A DNA stretch of 44,165 nt from Anaerolineae bacterium (GTDB taxonomy: Bacteria > Chloroflexota > Anaerolineae > B4-G1), in assembly GCA_016783285.1 (NCBI GenBank), contig JADHWW010000107.1, forward strand, positions 1-44,165, given 5' to 3'. This document shows, in pieces, positions 1-7,687 of the stretch. Position 1 is the first letter of the stretch. Every line of letters begins with the position of its first letter. The notes beneath the pieces are model-generated. The model saw nothing but the letters and a program-made list of their open reading frames with translations. It was not told the DNA's origin and did no database searches. A program made the position numbers and the translations under genes.

Positions 1-327
1 AAGAAGACCGGTGAGCGACGCCAAGAAGTTGTCTATGGCATCACCAGCCTCTCTGCAGAGCGGGCTGCTCCAGACCGTTTGCTGGCTTTCTCGCGCCAAC
101 ATTGGCACATTGAGAACAAATCGCACTGGGTTCGAGATGTCACCTTTGATGAAGACCGCTCACAAGTGCGATGCGGCAGCATTCCCCAGGTAATGGCTGC
201 GTTGCGTAATACCGCTATCGGCTTGATGCGCTGCAACGGCGAGACCAATATTGCCGCTGCCTGTCGCCGATTCGCTGCCCGCCCTCGAGAGGCACTCGCT
301 CTTATCGGCATCCAGTTGGAAAACTGA
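1..327 (+). CDS. ISAs1-family transposase, C-terminal part only
   Basis: The frame is open from the first base and ends at TGA 325-327, so the 5' part of the gene lies outside the window; about 108 codons are visible. The stretch HWHIENKSHWVRDVTFDED is the signature around the last acidic residue of the ISAs1 (IS4-related) DDE transposases, and the following R-N-A-I-L-M pattern also fits their C terminus. The family is about 370 residues, so roughly the last 30 percent is present. The protein would cut and join the ends of its own insertion sequence. The right end of the element should lie within a few bases of the stop; the TAGCCCT at 329-335 could be its terminal repeat, but the left end is not available for comparison. 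Confidence 0.85.
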   Translation, partial: KKTGERRQEVVYGITSLSAERAAPDRLLAFSRQHWHIENKSHWVRDVTFDEDRSQVRCGSIPQVMAALRNTAIGLMRCNGETNIAAACRRFAARPREALALIGIQLEN

Positions 328-345
328 ATAGCCCTAACAACGTAC

Positions 346-374
346 TTGACAATGGATACTTTACATGGTATAAT
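346..374 (+). promoter_or_regulatory. Near-consensus sigma70 promoter of the first ABC operon
   Basis: The -35 box TTGACA (346-351) and -10 box TATAAT (369-374) are both perfect, are 17 bp apart, and have an extended -10 TG at 366-367. Transcription would start near 381 and leave a leader of about 270 nt before the binding protein gene at 649. The promoter lies only 19 bp after the transposase stop codon, so it sits at or just outside the end of the insertion sequence. In the leader I see a short palindrome GGTGTCACACC (439-449) and an orphan Shine-Dalgarno sequence, but no riboswitch I recognise. Confidence 0.8.
356..371. promoter_or_regulatory. Candidate operator ATAC-N8-GTAT inside the promoter
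   Basis: ATAC (356-359) and GTAT (368-371) form an inverted repeat with 8 bp between them, located between the -35 and -10 boxes. The same half-sites with the same spacing, and the shared block GATACTTTA, sit at exactly the same offset from the -35 box in the promoter of the GntR regulator gene (9736-9751). A repressor bound here would block RNA polymerase. Binding by the GntR protein encoded at 9815 is an inference from the shared site. Confidence 0.5.
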
Positions 375-525
375 GTATATGTGCTGAACGCGTGTCCCTT
401 CTCGGCGTGCCATCTCCTCAAGGTAGAACAAACATGAAGGTGTCACACCCCCTGGAAGGGGAGGAGAACGGGATGCGCCCCTCTCAGCAGTTGGCGCCAG
501 CCAGCGCTGCCCAGGAGTATCGCAC

Positions 526-536
526 AAGGAGGTGAT
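526..536 (+). promoter_or_regulatory. Orphan perfect Shine-Dalgarno sequence in the leader
   Basis: AAGGAGGTGAT is an 11-base match to the complement of the 16S rRNA 3' end, but no gene starts at a suitable distance. The overlapping ATG at 535 is followed immediately by CCA TAG. It lies in the transcribed leader, about 110 nt before the real start at 649, which has its own AAGGAGG (632-638). It could be a ribosome standby site or the relic of a lost gene start. Confidence 0.35.
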
Positions 537-648
537 GCCATAGCAGCGACTTCTTCCTATCTCGCCGCCGCTGGGTTACGATCCAGTGGCCAAGGAACGA
601 ATGGAAAACCCATCCAAACTAGAAAGCTCACAAGGAGGAAATCCGACG

Positions 649-1629
649 ATGAAGAAGCTATTCCCAGTACTGCTGCTCGCGGTGATGGTTGCCGCCTTGG
701 CCGGGTGCGCGACTCCCACGCCTCAGATCATCGAGGTACCCAAGGAGGTCGTGGTCGAGAAGACGGTAATCGAGACCGTCGAGGTTGTGAAAGAGGTGGT
801 GGTCGAGGTAGAGGCCGAAAAGTGCATTCCGAAGGTTGGCTCTCCGCCGCTTCTGAATGAGGGCATAATCATCGTGACCATCAACCCGACCATCCCTCCC
901 TACCAGTACGTAGATGAAGATGGCAATCTGGCCGGGATGCGAGTTGAGTTGCAGGAGGAGTTCGCCAGGAGGTTATGTCTTGACATTGCCTGGATAAGGA
1001 TGGACTTCGCCGCGATGATACCCGGACTCACGGCCGGGCGATTCGATATGATCAACACCGGCACGTTCTTCAAGGAAGAGCGGGCTGCGATCATGGAAGT
1101 GGTTCCGTTCGAATTGGCTGGAATGGCCATCTCGGTGCCCCCGGACGATCCCAACAACGTCCAGACGGTCGATGATCTGGCCGGACTGGTCGTGGGCGTT
1201 GAGTCTGCCGGTGTGGAAGAGAAGACCCTCAGAGAGATCAGTGATGCACTCGTCGCCAAGGGCCTCGAAGCGATAGATGTCAGGACCTTCACCGACTTCG
1301 CACTGTCCTTTGCGGCACTGGAGGCTGGCCAGACTGATGCGGCAATGAGCGTTGATGCAGCCGCGTCCCATTTCGCAGTGCAGGGCACGTTCAAGACTGC
1401 GATATCGGCGATCAATCCTACTCCTAGCACGATGGCCTTCGCCAGCACTCTACTGGCCCAGGTACACGCCGACGTCCTGCAGGAGATGTATGAAGACGGC
1501 ACGTACCAAGAGATCTATGAGCGCTGGGGTCTCGCCGGCACCATGCTGATGAGTTGGAAGGATTGGAGCGATCCGAATGGGGATCCCGACAACAAGTACA
1601 GTTGGGAAGGTGAGTTCAAGGTATACTAG
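649..1629 (+). CDS. ABC transporter substrate-binding lipoprotein, polar amino acid type (family 3)
   Basis: This 326-residue secreted lipoprotein should capture a small polar or amino acid-like solute outside the membrane and pass it to the permease encoded next. The start is ATG 649, because AAGGAGG lies at 632-638 and a typical signal peptide follows: KK, a hydrophobic core and the lipobox LAGC with Cys20. Residues 21-58 form a flexible linker of alternating V, E, K and T, a style typical of Chloroflexota binding proteins. The rest has the SBP_bac_3 fold signs: GIIIVTINPTIPPYQYVDEDG, the GMRVEL region, the GRFDMI motif, and a C-terminal YQEIYERWG. An upstream in-frame GTG at 586 has no ribosome site. 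The ligand cannot be read from the sequence. Confidence 0.9.
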   Translation: MKKLFPVLLLAVMVAALAGCATPTPQIIEVPKEVVVEKTVIETVEVVKEVVVEVEAEKCIPKVGSPPLLNEGIIIVTINPTIPPYQYVDEDGNLAGMRVELQEEFARRLCLDIAWIRMDFAAMIPGLTAGRFDMINTGTFFKEERAAIMEVVPFELAGMAISVPPDDPNNVQTVDDLAGLVVGVESAGVEEKTLREISDALVAKGLEAIDVRTFTDFALSFAALEAGQTDAAMSVDAAASHFAVQGTFKTAISAINPTPSTMAFASTLLAQVHADVLQEMYEDGTYQEIYERWGLAGTMLMSWKDWSDPNGDPDNKYSWEGEFKVY

Positions 1630-1790
1630 TACCTTGGCACACAGCAGTGTCCATTGTGACCTGTGTGAGGCCGGCACAAGAGGTCGAGGGAAACCAACGG
1701 GCAACAATGAGCTTCCAAGAGATGCCCTAGGTATTCCGACAAGCCGGGATAACAATGGATCACAGGCGATACTGCGCTGACGGGCGAAAA

Positions 1791-1835
1791 TGGTGCGCGT
1801 CAGATGCGGCTGCGTCTTGCATCTGGCGCGTACCA
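1791..1835 (+). promoter_or_regulatory. Strong RNA hairpin between binding protein and permease genes
   Basis: Arms 1791-1807 and 1819-1835 pair over 17 bp without a bulge (15 Watson-Crick pairs and two G-U pairs) around an 11-nt loop. No T-tract follows, so it is not a classical terminator. Its position after the binding protein gene and before the permease gene is where processing or stabilising stem-loops raise binding protein over permease expression in known ABC operons (malE-malF, hisJ-hisQ). The remaining bases of the 1630-1922 gap hold nothing else I recognise. Confidence 0.7.
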
Positions 1836-1922
1836 CTTCCATAGGACTCCAAGAGCAAGAACCCAGTTGGGCTATGCCCTTTGCTATCATCAATCACACA
1901 GTAGGAAAGGATCAGAAAACAC

Positions 1923-2618
1923 ATGAAGGGTTGGAGCTGGAAGCATTTCTGGAACTATCTTCCCAATGCGTATTTGCTCGAGGGCGCCTGGACCTCAATC
2001 TGGCTCACCGTTATCTCGATTCTGATTGGTCTGGTCTTCGGCCTCGTAGCTGCCCTGATGCTCATGTCCAAGAGCCGTATTGTCAGGGGACTCGCCAAGT
2101 TATATACTTGGTTTTACCGTGGGACGCCCCTTCTGGTGCAATTGATCATCATCTATGTGGGGCTCCCACAGGTCGGCATTAAGCTGAGCGTCATCCAGTC
2201 CGCGATCATCGGGCTTTCGGTCAACGAAGGTGCCTACCTGGCGGAAATCGTGCGGGGCGGTATCATGGCGGTTGGCAGGGGGCAGTTTGATGCCGCCATG
2301 GCGCTCGGAATGAACTATCCGACTATGATGCGGGTGATCATCTTGCCTCAGGCAGCAAGGGTCATCATCCCGGCGCTGGGCAACCGGATCAATGGTATGC
2401 TCAAATACACGTCAGTTACCTCGGTCATTTCCATGGAGGAGCTGACGCGACGGTCCCAATTGCTGATCCAGGAGAAATTCGCAGTCCTGGAGATCTACAT
2501 CGTGGCCACCATCTGGTACTTGTGTATGACGTCGGTCTGGAACGTGGTCCAGGGCCGGATCGAGAGGCACTATGGTCGAGCCTACCAGGAGACCAGGGTC
2601 GGCACTGAAGCCAGGTGA
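1923..2618 (+). CDS. ABC transporter permease, polar amino acid type (HisM/GlnP family)
   Basis: This 231-residue integral membrane subunit forms the channel for the solute delivered by the lipoprotein encoded at 649. It shows a first hydrophobic span near residues 25-48, the family start motif FYRGTPLLVQL, and the cytoplasmic EAA loop GQFDAAMALGMNYPTMMRVI, which docks on the ATPase. The length is usual for the family. ATG 1923 follows AGGAAAGG. Only one permease gene is present, so the channel is probably a homodimer. It lies between the binding protein and ATPase genes in the same orientation. Confidence 0.92.
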   Translation: MKGWSWKHFWNYLPNAYLLEGAWTSIWLTVISILIGLVFGLVAALMLMSKSRIVRGLAKLYTWFYRGTPLLVQLIIIYVGLPQVGIKLSVIQSAIIGLSVNEGAYLAEIVRGGIMAVGRGQFDAAMALGMNYPTMMRVIILPQAARVIIPALGNRINGMLKYTSVTSVISMEELTRRSQLLIQEKFAVLEIYIVATIWYLCMTSVWNVVQGRIERHYGRAYQETRVGTEAR

Positions 2619-2730
2619 GCAATATGCCTCCAGGTGACCCTGGCCAGTTGTGATGGATGTCGCTATGCCTGTCAGTGATAGAACTCGAGCACTCAAGGGT
2701 GAGAGCGAACAGAGATCACAGGGCCTCATA

Positions 2731-2762
2731 GGGAGTTCCAACAACAGGGAGTTCCAACAGCA
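2731..2762 (+). repeat. Two-copy tandem repeat of 16 bp
   Basis: GGGAGTTCCAACAACA (2731-2746) is followed directly by a copy with one mismatch (2747-2762). It lies just before the ribosome site of the ATPase gene and may affect spacing in the untranslated region; no function is evident. Confidence 0.6.
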
Positions 2763-2799
2763 CTTCGTGAGCAGCGGGAAGCTGGAAGGAGCAGCAAGT

Positions 2800-3609
2800 A
2801 TGGGTAACGACGCAAGTAGCACGCGCCAAGCCTACAAGGCGGACACAATCGTCGTGGAGGCTGTCGACGTTCACAAGTGGTTTGCGGACAACCACGTCCT
2901 GCGCGGTATCAACCTGACAGTGCACGAGGGGGAGGTTATCATTATCATCGGGCCAAGCGGCTCAGGCAAGAGCACTTTCTTGAGATGCGTGAATCATCTC
3001 GAGAAGATAGACAAAGGAAGGCTCAGAGTTGCAGGACACTATGTGGGTTACAGAGAGAACGCCAAGGGTGAACTGGTCGAGCTAGGCGACAGCGAAACCG
3101 CAAAGCAGCGGCGCGATGTGGGCATGGTGTTCCAGCATTTCGAGCTATTCCCCCATCTCAATGCCGTTGAGAACATCACCATATCACCGATCAACGTATT
3201 GAAGATGGACGAGAAAGAAGCCCAGGCAGAAGCCATACGCTTGATGGAGCGAGTCCATCTACCGGACAAGCTATATGAGTACCCCGGCAAGTTGTCTGGG
3301 GGCCAGAAGCAGAGAGTGGCCATCGCCCGTGCCATGGCCATGCACCCGAAACTGATGATGTTCGATGAGGTCACTTCTGCGCTTGATCCCGAGATGATCA
3401 CCGAGGTGCTCGACGTGATGGTCGATCTTTCCAGGCAAGGCATGACCATGCTCGTGGTCACCCATGAGATGGGTTTTGCCAGAGCTGCCGCCGATAGGGT
3501 GATCTTCATGGATGAGGGAGTCATCGTGGAAGAATCCACCCCGCAGGTGTTCTTCTCCAATCCACAGACTGACCGGGCAAAGCGGTTTCTGGACAAGATT
3601 CTCCTGTAG
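2800..3609 (+). CDS. ABC transporter ATPase, polar amino acid type (GlnQ/HisP family)
   Basis: This 269-residue cytoplasmic ATPase powers the amino acid importer encoded by 649 and 1923. All nucleotide-binding motifs are intact: Walker A GPSGSGKS (51-58), Q-loop Gln112, signature LSGGQ (165-169), Walker B LMMFDE (185-190) and the switch His222. I chose ATG 2800 because AAGGAG (2786-2791) precedes it by eight bases. The frame is open upstream to 2650, but that would add 50 residues unlike the family and include the tandem repeat. An insert around residues 80-100 ([15 protein letters not shown]) is longer than in E. coli GlnQ but is seen in other members. Confidence 0.93.
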   Translation: MGNDASSTRQAYKADTIVVEAVDVHKWFADNHVLRGINLTVHEGEVIIIIGPSGSGKSTFLRCVNHLEKIDKGRLRVAGHYVGYRENAKGELVELGDSETAKQRRDVGMVFQHFELFPHLNAVENITISPINVLKMDEKEAQAEAIRLMERVHLPDKLYEYPGKLSGGQKQRVAIARAMAMHPKLMMFDEVTSALDPEMITEVLDVMVDLSRQGMTMLVVTHEMGFARAAADRVIFMDEGVIVEESTPQVFFSNPQTDRAKRFLDKILL

Positions 3610-4005
3610 CTCCTGCATTCTGCATTGCCTTTGGAGACCTTCCAGACGTGCCCTCTGAGGGTTTGCACTATTGCAGTCCTTGCATCTGCTTGAGCTATCC
3701 GACCAATACGCTGAGGCATGCTGTGGGTTTGAGCTACCTACTTCTTGGGCACCACGTCGCTGCGCCCAGCGTGACACATCATGAGGTATCCCTCGTCGCT
3801 CGAGCAACACCGTTCGGCAGTCCATTGTCACGCGGGGAGGCCGCAGAGCACTCATTATGCGAAGTAATCGGCAGAACTGGGTGGGCAACAAGTGCCGGGA
3901 AGCCATGAACTCTCCTGGTTACGGCAGGATGCACCCTAGCTCGCACAGACGCGACCTACATACACTGCCAAGCCGCCGCCTACGCAGGCAGCACCAGGTG
4001 GAACC
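3610..4005. other. 396-bp gap without a recognised gene
   Basis: Short open frames occur here, but none has a ribosome site or a recognisable product. The only pairing I see is a weak CCCT-N3-AGGG stem near 3650 without a useful T-run. I found no convincing promoter for the following URO-D genes, although the gap is long enough to hold one. Confidence 0.5.
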
Positions 4006-5097
4006 ATGAACTCCAAACAGAGAATCCTAGCTGCCCTGGGGAATGCGCAGCCCGATAGGGTGCCCATCTTCGAGGCCCGAATAGATGAATCCGTGATGAT
4101 CGACCTGGGGAGGATCCTAGGGGCTGACCTCCCGCTGCCGCGCACTGGGGAGGGGGTGCTGTATTCCGAGGCGGGTCCCGAAAGCCTTGACCTATACTGC
4201 TACCTGGTGAATGAGCTGGGGCTGGATGCCACGAGCTATCAGATTTCCAGTGGCTTGGAGCGTACGAGCGATGACCTCGGCCGGGATAAATATGGCCGAA
4301 TCTATCGTCTCAGCGAACATGGAGACCCCATGGTCCTGGAAGGACCGATCAAGGAGCCGTCAGACATCAAGGGCTACGATATGGTATCCAAGCTGAGGCC
4401 CGAAGATTTCGCGAAGATGCAGTACCTTATTGACAAGGTGGGCAAGGATAGAGCCCACGTCTTGTGCTTCAATGATCCCTTCAAGGAAAGCTGGCTCTTG
4501 CGCGGAGGTCTAGAGAATCTGCTTATGGACTACATGCTGCACCCGGGACTGGTTCACAGTCTGGCGCGAATCGCCACCGATTTCAGCATGGCCGTCGCGG
4601 ACATGGCTGCTAAGGTAGGAGTGGATATCCTCATGATGAACGGGGATCTGGCAGGCGAAAGATCCACTTTCATATCCCCCAAACACTATCGTCAATACGT
4701 CAAGCCCTATCAGCGAGAGATCGTGGATTATGCCCATCGGAAGGGGTTGAAGATCGTGAAGCACACCGATGGGAATGCGTGGTTGATTCTCGATGATTTC
4801 GTAGAGGTGGGTTTTGATGGCTTTCATCCGGTCCAACCGCAGTGCATGGACCTCGCTGAGGTCAAAGAACATCTGGCGGGAAAGGCTTGCGTGATAGGCA
4901 ACATTGATTGTCGCGACTTGCTGCCCCTTGGGACGGAAGAGGAGGTAGACGAGGCGGTCAGAGAAGCCATTGAGACGGCTGCAGAGGGAGGCGGCTACAT
5001 CATCAGCTCATCCAATTCGATTCATCCAGGGTGCAGGGCGGAGAACTACATGGCCATGATCAGGGCTGCTAACAAGTACGCAGCAGGTACTTGCTGA
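4006..5097 (+). CDS. Uroporphyrinogen decarboxylase-fold protein (URO-D/MtaA-like)
   Basis: This 363-residue cytoplasmic TIM-barrel protein belongs to the broad URO-D family (PF01208), which holds haem-pathway decarboxylases and also methyltransferases. The start MNSKQRILAALGNAQPDRVPIF is the usual family opening, and the blocks HTDGN, HPVQPQCMD, GNIDC and SNSIHPGC follow in order. Methyltransferases such as MtaA bind zinc through an H-x-C...C set. Here the likely position reads HTD, with later Cys residues in GNIDC and PGC, so a metal site is possible but not certain. Haem synthesis is unlikely given the catabolic context and a close relative next door at 5207. No corrinoid protein is encoded nearby. 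Function is unknown. Confidence 0.85.
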   Translation: MNSKQRILAALGNAQPDRVPIFEARIDESVMIDLGRILGADLPLPRTGEGVLYSEAGPESLDLYCYLVNELGLDATSYQISSGLERTSDDLGRDKYGRIYRLSEHGDPMVLEGPIKEPSDIKGYDMVSKLRPEDFAKMQYLIDKVGKDRAHVLCFNDPFKESWLLRGGLENLLMDYMLHPGLVHSLARIATDFSMAVADMAAKVGVDILMMNGDLAGERSTFISPKHYRQYVKPYQREIVDYAHRKGLKIVKHTDGNAWLILDDFVEVGFDGFHPVQPQCMDLAEVKEHLAGKACVIGNIDCRDLLPLGTEEEVDEAVREAIETAAEGGGYIISSSNSIHPGCRAENYMAMIRAANKYAAGTC

Positions 5098-5206
5098 AGT
5101 GTCGGTAGTGGCGCGCAATGATTGCTGGCAAATGCCGGGGACTAGGGCGCCGCACGAATTCATTCGCACAACCGCCCTTGAGATATCTTCGTATGAGAGA
5201 CCGTAG

Positions 5207-6319
5207 ATGAATTCCAGGGAGCGCACCCTCGCTGCTATCCGCCTGCAGAAACCGGATCGTGTGCCGCTGGACGGCTCCTTTCGCGACGACGTCTGGTCTG
5301 GCTTGGAGCAGCACTTCGGCACCACCGACGCGGAGGTGATTCGCCGGAAGTTGGGATTGGACCTCCGTCACCTTGTCCTTGGTCCCAGCGCTGAGTTCGC
5401 GGCCAGGTCCGCCCCATCGCCGTGGCAGATTCCTGACATTGGCGTGGGACCGCGCAACCTGGTCCTCAGGCGGGAGAATGGATGGCTGGAGGACGAGTAT
5501 GGCATCTGCCGAGTCCCCAATTCTACTGGGCTCTATTGGCACTATGTATTTCATCCTCTTGCCGAGGCCAGCTTGCAGGAGGTCAGGAGCTACGCATTCC
5601 CCGTGGTGCGGGCCCCGGAGAGGTACGAATCAGTGAGTGCCGGCCTGACTCGCTGGAAAAGCGAGTTCATCTGCAACGTTGACCTGTCGAATATCTTCAA
5701 GACATCCTGGGAGCTGCGAGGCTTCGACCGCTACATGATGGACCTGATTCTTGAACCGCAGCTTGTCGACACGCTGGCTGAGCGGGTCTTGGAGCACCGT
5801 CTGGAGCAATCCAAGCAGCTCATTCGCCGAGGCGTCGACATGATCCGGATCACCGGCGACATCGCCATGCAAACGGGGATGATGTTCGCACCTCAGTTGT
5901 GGCGGGACACTTTCAAACCGCGATTGAAGACCTGGATACAGGAGATTCGCCGGGAGGCGGAAGTCTACTTCGTGTTTCACAGCGACGGCAATATGGAAGC
6001 GGTGTTCGCCGATCTGGTGGAGATTGGCTTCGATGCGATCCACCCCATTCAGCCAGAATGCATGGACGTCGCAGAGATCAAGCGTCGTTTTGGCGACCAA
6101 GTTTGCCTACACGGAACGATTTCTTGCCAGCAAACACTGCCCCATGGGACTGCAGAGGATGTTTCGCTGGAGGTGCGGGAGCGGATCAGATGCTGTGGAC
6201 GGGAGGGAGGGCTCATTCTTGGGCCTTCGAACGTCATTCAGCCGGATGTACCCGTGGACAACATAGTGGCCCTTTACCTTACGGCTCAGGACTTCACTCT
6301 GGATGACTTTGAGGAGTAG
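5207..6319 (+). CDS. Second uroporphyrinogen decarboxylase-fold protein
   Basis: This 370-residue paralogue of the neighbour at 4006 has the same framework: MNSRERTLAAIRLQKPDRVP at the start, then FHSDGN, HPIQPECMDVAEIK, HGTISC and GPSNVIQPDVP. The motif after the barrel is H-S-D, as in its partner. The sequences have diverged widely outside the motifs, so the pair is an old duplication and may form a heteromer or act on different substrates. ATG 5207 follows a weak ribosome site (GAGAG). It is separated from 4006 by 109 bp and is probably cotranscribed with it. The substrate cannot be inferred. Confidence 0.85.
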   Translation: MNSRERTLAAIRLQKPDRVPLDGSFRDDVWSGLEQHFGTTDAEVIRRKLGLDLRHLVLGPSAEFAARSAPSPWQIPDIGVGPRNLVLRRENGWLEDEYGICRVPNSTGLYWHYVFHPLAEASLQEVRSYAFPVVRAPERYESVSAGLTRWKSEFICNVDLSNIFKTSWELRGFDRYMMDLILEPQLVDTLAERVLEHRLEQSKQLIRRGVDMIRITGDIAMQTGMMFAPQLWRDTFKPRLKTWIQEIRREAEVYFVFHSDGNMEAVFADLVEIGFDAIHPIQPECMDVAEIKRRFGDQVCLHGTISCQQTLPHGTAEDVSLEVRERIRCCGREGGLILGPSNVIQPDVPVDNIVALYLTAQDFTLDDFEE

Positions 6320-6517
6320 CTGCCAGATTCACGCCTCTCTGACACCAGATCAGCGCCTTCAAAGCATGGGGTTATTGCGAGTCAATGCTGCCGCCTGCAA
6401 ACCCGATTTGATGGCGGAGCGCATTATGACCATGATGCGAGGCTGCTCCTTTCGGAGCTTCCTGTTCCTGAGCCTCCGTGATGCAGGGATGCTTGAATGA
6501 ACCAGTGCACCAGCGCC

Positions 6518-6536
6518 TCGTTGTCATCGACAACGA
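6518..6536. promoter_or_regulatory. Perfect palindrome TCGTTGTC-ATC-GACAACGA
   Basis: Two 8-bp arms (6518-6525, 6529-6536) flank three bases, 29 bp before the dehydratase start. The dyad resembles operator sites of dimeric GntR- or TetR-type regulators, but a short RNA hairpin is equally possible. It differs from the ATAC-N8-GTAT site. The rest of the 6320-6564 gap holds nothing I can name. Confidence 0.45.
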
Positions 6537-6564
6537 ACGTGTGTGCAGCGGATAGTGGGAGAGA

Positions 6565-7560
6565 GTGACTTTGGCCGGTTCACAGAGCGACGATTTCCGT
6601 CTCCTGGATGTCTGGATGGCCCGAACCCGCTTGGAGAATGCCATCCTGCGTACTCCTCTGCTGTACTCATCTGCACTCAGTCGGAGGACCGGAGCCCATG
6701 TCTACCTGAAGATGGAGTGCTGGCAACTGTGCGGCTGCTTCAAGGTGCGGGGAGCCATCAACATGGTGACCGCTCTTACCGAGGAGAATCGGAACCGCGG
6801 TCTGGTGACCTGTTCCAGCGGTAACCACGGCACGGCACTGGCCTATGCGGCGAGCATATCGGGGCACCCGCCCACGAAAGTGTTTCTTCCCACATACGCC
6901 GACCCCAACAAAGTGTCCAAGCTCACGGCGCTTGGGGCCGAGGCCGTGCTGCATGGCGACACGTTTCTGGAGACGCTGGACACGGCCCTCCAGTATGCTG
7001 AGGACGAGGGTGCAACCTATGTCCATTCACACAGCGACCCCTTGGTCATCGCCGGGCAAGGGACCATCGGCCTGGAGCTTCTCGAAGACCTTCCCGATGT
7101 GCAGTCTGTGCTGGTGCCCATTGGCGGCGGCGGGCTGATCTCAGGGATCGCCACGGCCATCAAGGCTGTCGCTCCTGAAGTCAGGATGATAGGAGTGGAA
7201 CCCACTGCGGCTCCGGGCGCATATCTCTCCTTTCGGGATGGCACCTGCCACGAGCGGATTGAGCTTCGACCATCGGTTGCCGATGGACTGCTGGGCACGC
7301 TGACGCCATTGACGTGGCAGATATCGCGTGACCTGGTAGATGATGTCTTACTGGTGGAGGAGGACGAGATCATTGGCGCCATGCAGGTGTTCCAGCAGGA
7401 TGAGCAACTCATGCTGGAGGGGGCGGCGGCAGTTGGCTTGGCGGCGATCCTCAGCGGGAAGGCAGATGTGCAGGGACAGAAGACCGTGCTCATTCTGACG
7501 GGACGTAACATCGACGCTCGTCAGTACAACAGGCTCGTAGGACAGGCAGGGAGAGACTGA
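6565..7560 (+). CDS. PLP-dependent threonine/serine dehydratase family protein
   Basis: This 331-residue fold-type II PLP enzyme has the cofactor Lys60 in CGCFKVRGA, the phosphate loop SSGNHGTALAY and the glycine-rich PIGGGGLISG. The family deaminates hydroxy-amino acids to 2-oxo acids; members such as EutB act in hydroxyectoine breakdown, and others are racemases. In most dehydratases the lysine motif reads GSFK; here it is GCFK, a change next to the catalytic lysine. There is no C-terminal ACT domain, so allosteric control as in biosynthetic IlvA is not expected. The start is GTG 6565 after a weak GGGAGAGA; ATG 6613 is an alternative but would cut into the fold. It probably begins the unit 6565-9662. 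Confidence 0.85.
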   Translation: MTLAGSQSDDFRLLDVWMARTRLENAILRTPLLYSSALSRRTGAHVYLKMECWQLCGCFKVRGAINMVTALTEENRNRGLVTCSSGNHGTALAYAASISGHPPTKVFLPTYADPNKVSKLTALGAEAVLHGDTFLETLDTALQYAEDEGATYVHSHSDPLVIAGQGTIGLELLEDLPDVQSVLVPIGGGGLISGIATAIKAVAPEVRMIGVEPTAAPGAYLSFRDGTCHERIELRPSVADGLLGTLTPLTWQISRDLVDDVLLVEEDEIIGAMQVFQQDEQLMLEGAAAVGLAAILSGKADVQGQKTVLILTGRNIDARQYNRLVGQAGRD

Positions 7561-7687
7561 CACTCACGCATGGGAGTACGTGGATACCGGCAAGGTTCGC
7601 TGGGCAGGGCAGGCCCTGTCACTGCCGCGCCGCCGCAGTGATAGGAGCTGCGCTCCAGTACAACAACCATCGATTCGGAGGACAAGC

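Noticed and set aside
33..527. A 164-codon minus-strand frame across the transposase tail and the first leader
   Set aside because: It runs over the transposase in antisense and through a near-perfect promoter; composition is Arg/Ser/Pro-rich without motifs.
586..648. An upstream GTG start extending the first binding protein by 21 residues
   Set aside because: It would put a charged segment before the signal peptide and has no ribosome site, while ATG 649 has both.
3648..3908. An 86-codon frame in the gap after the ATPase gene
   Set aside because: No ribosome site, no hydrophobic or domain pattern, and many rare-looking Cys/His/Ser runs.
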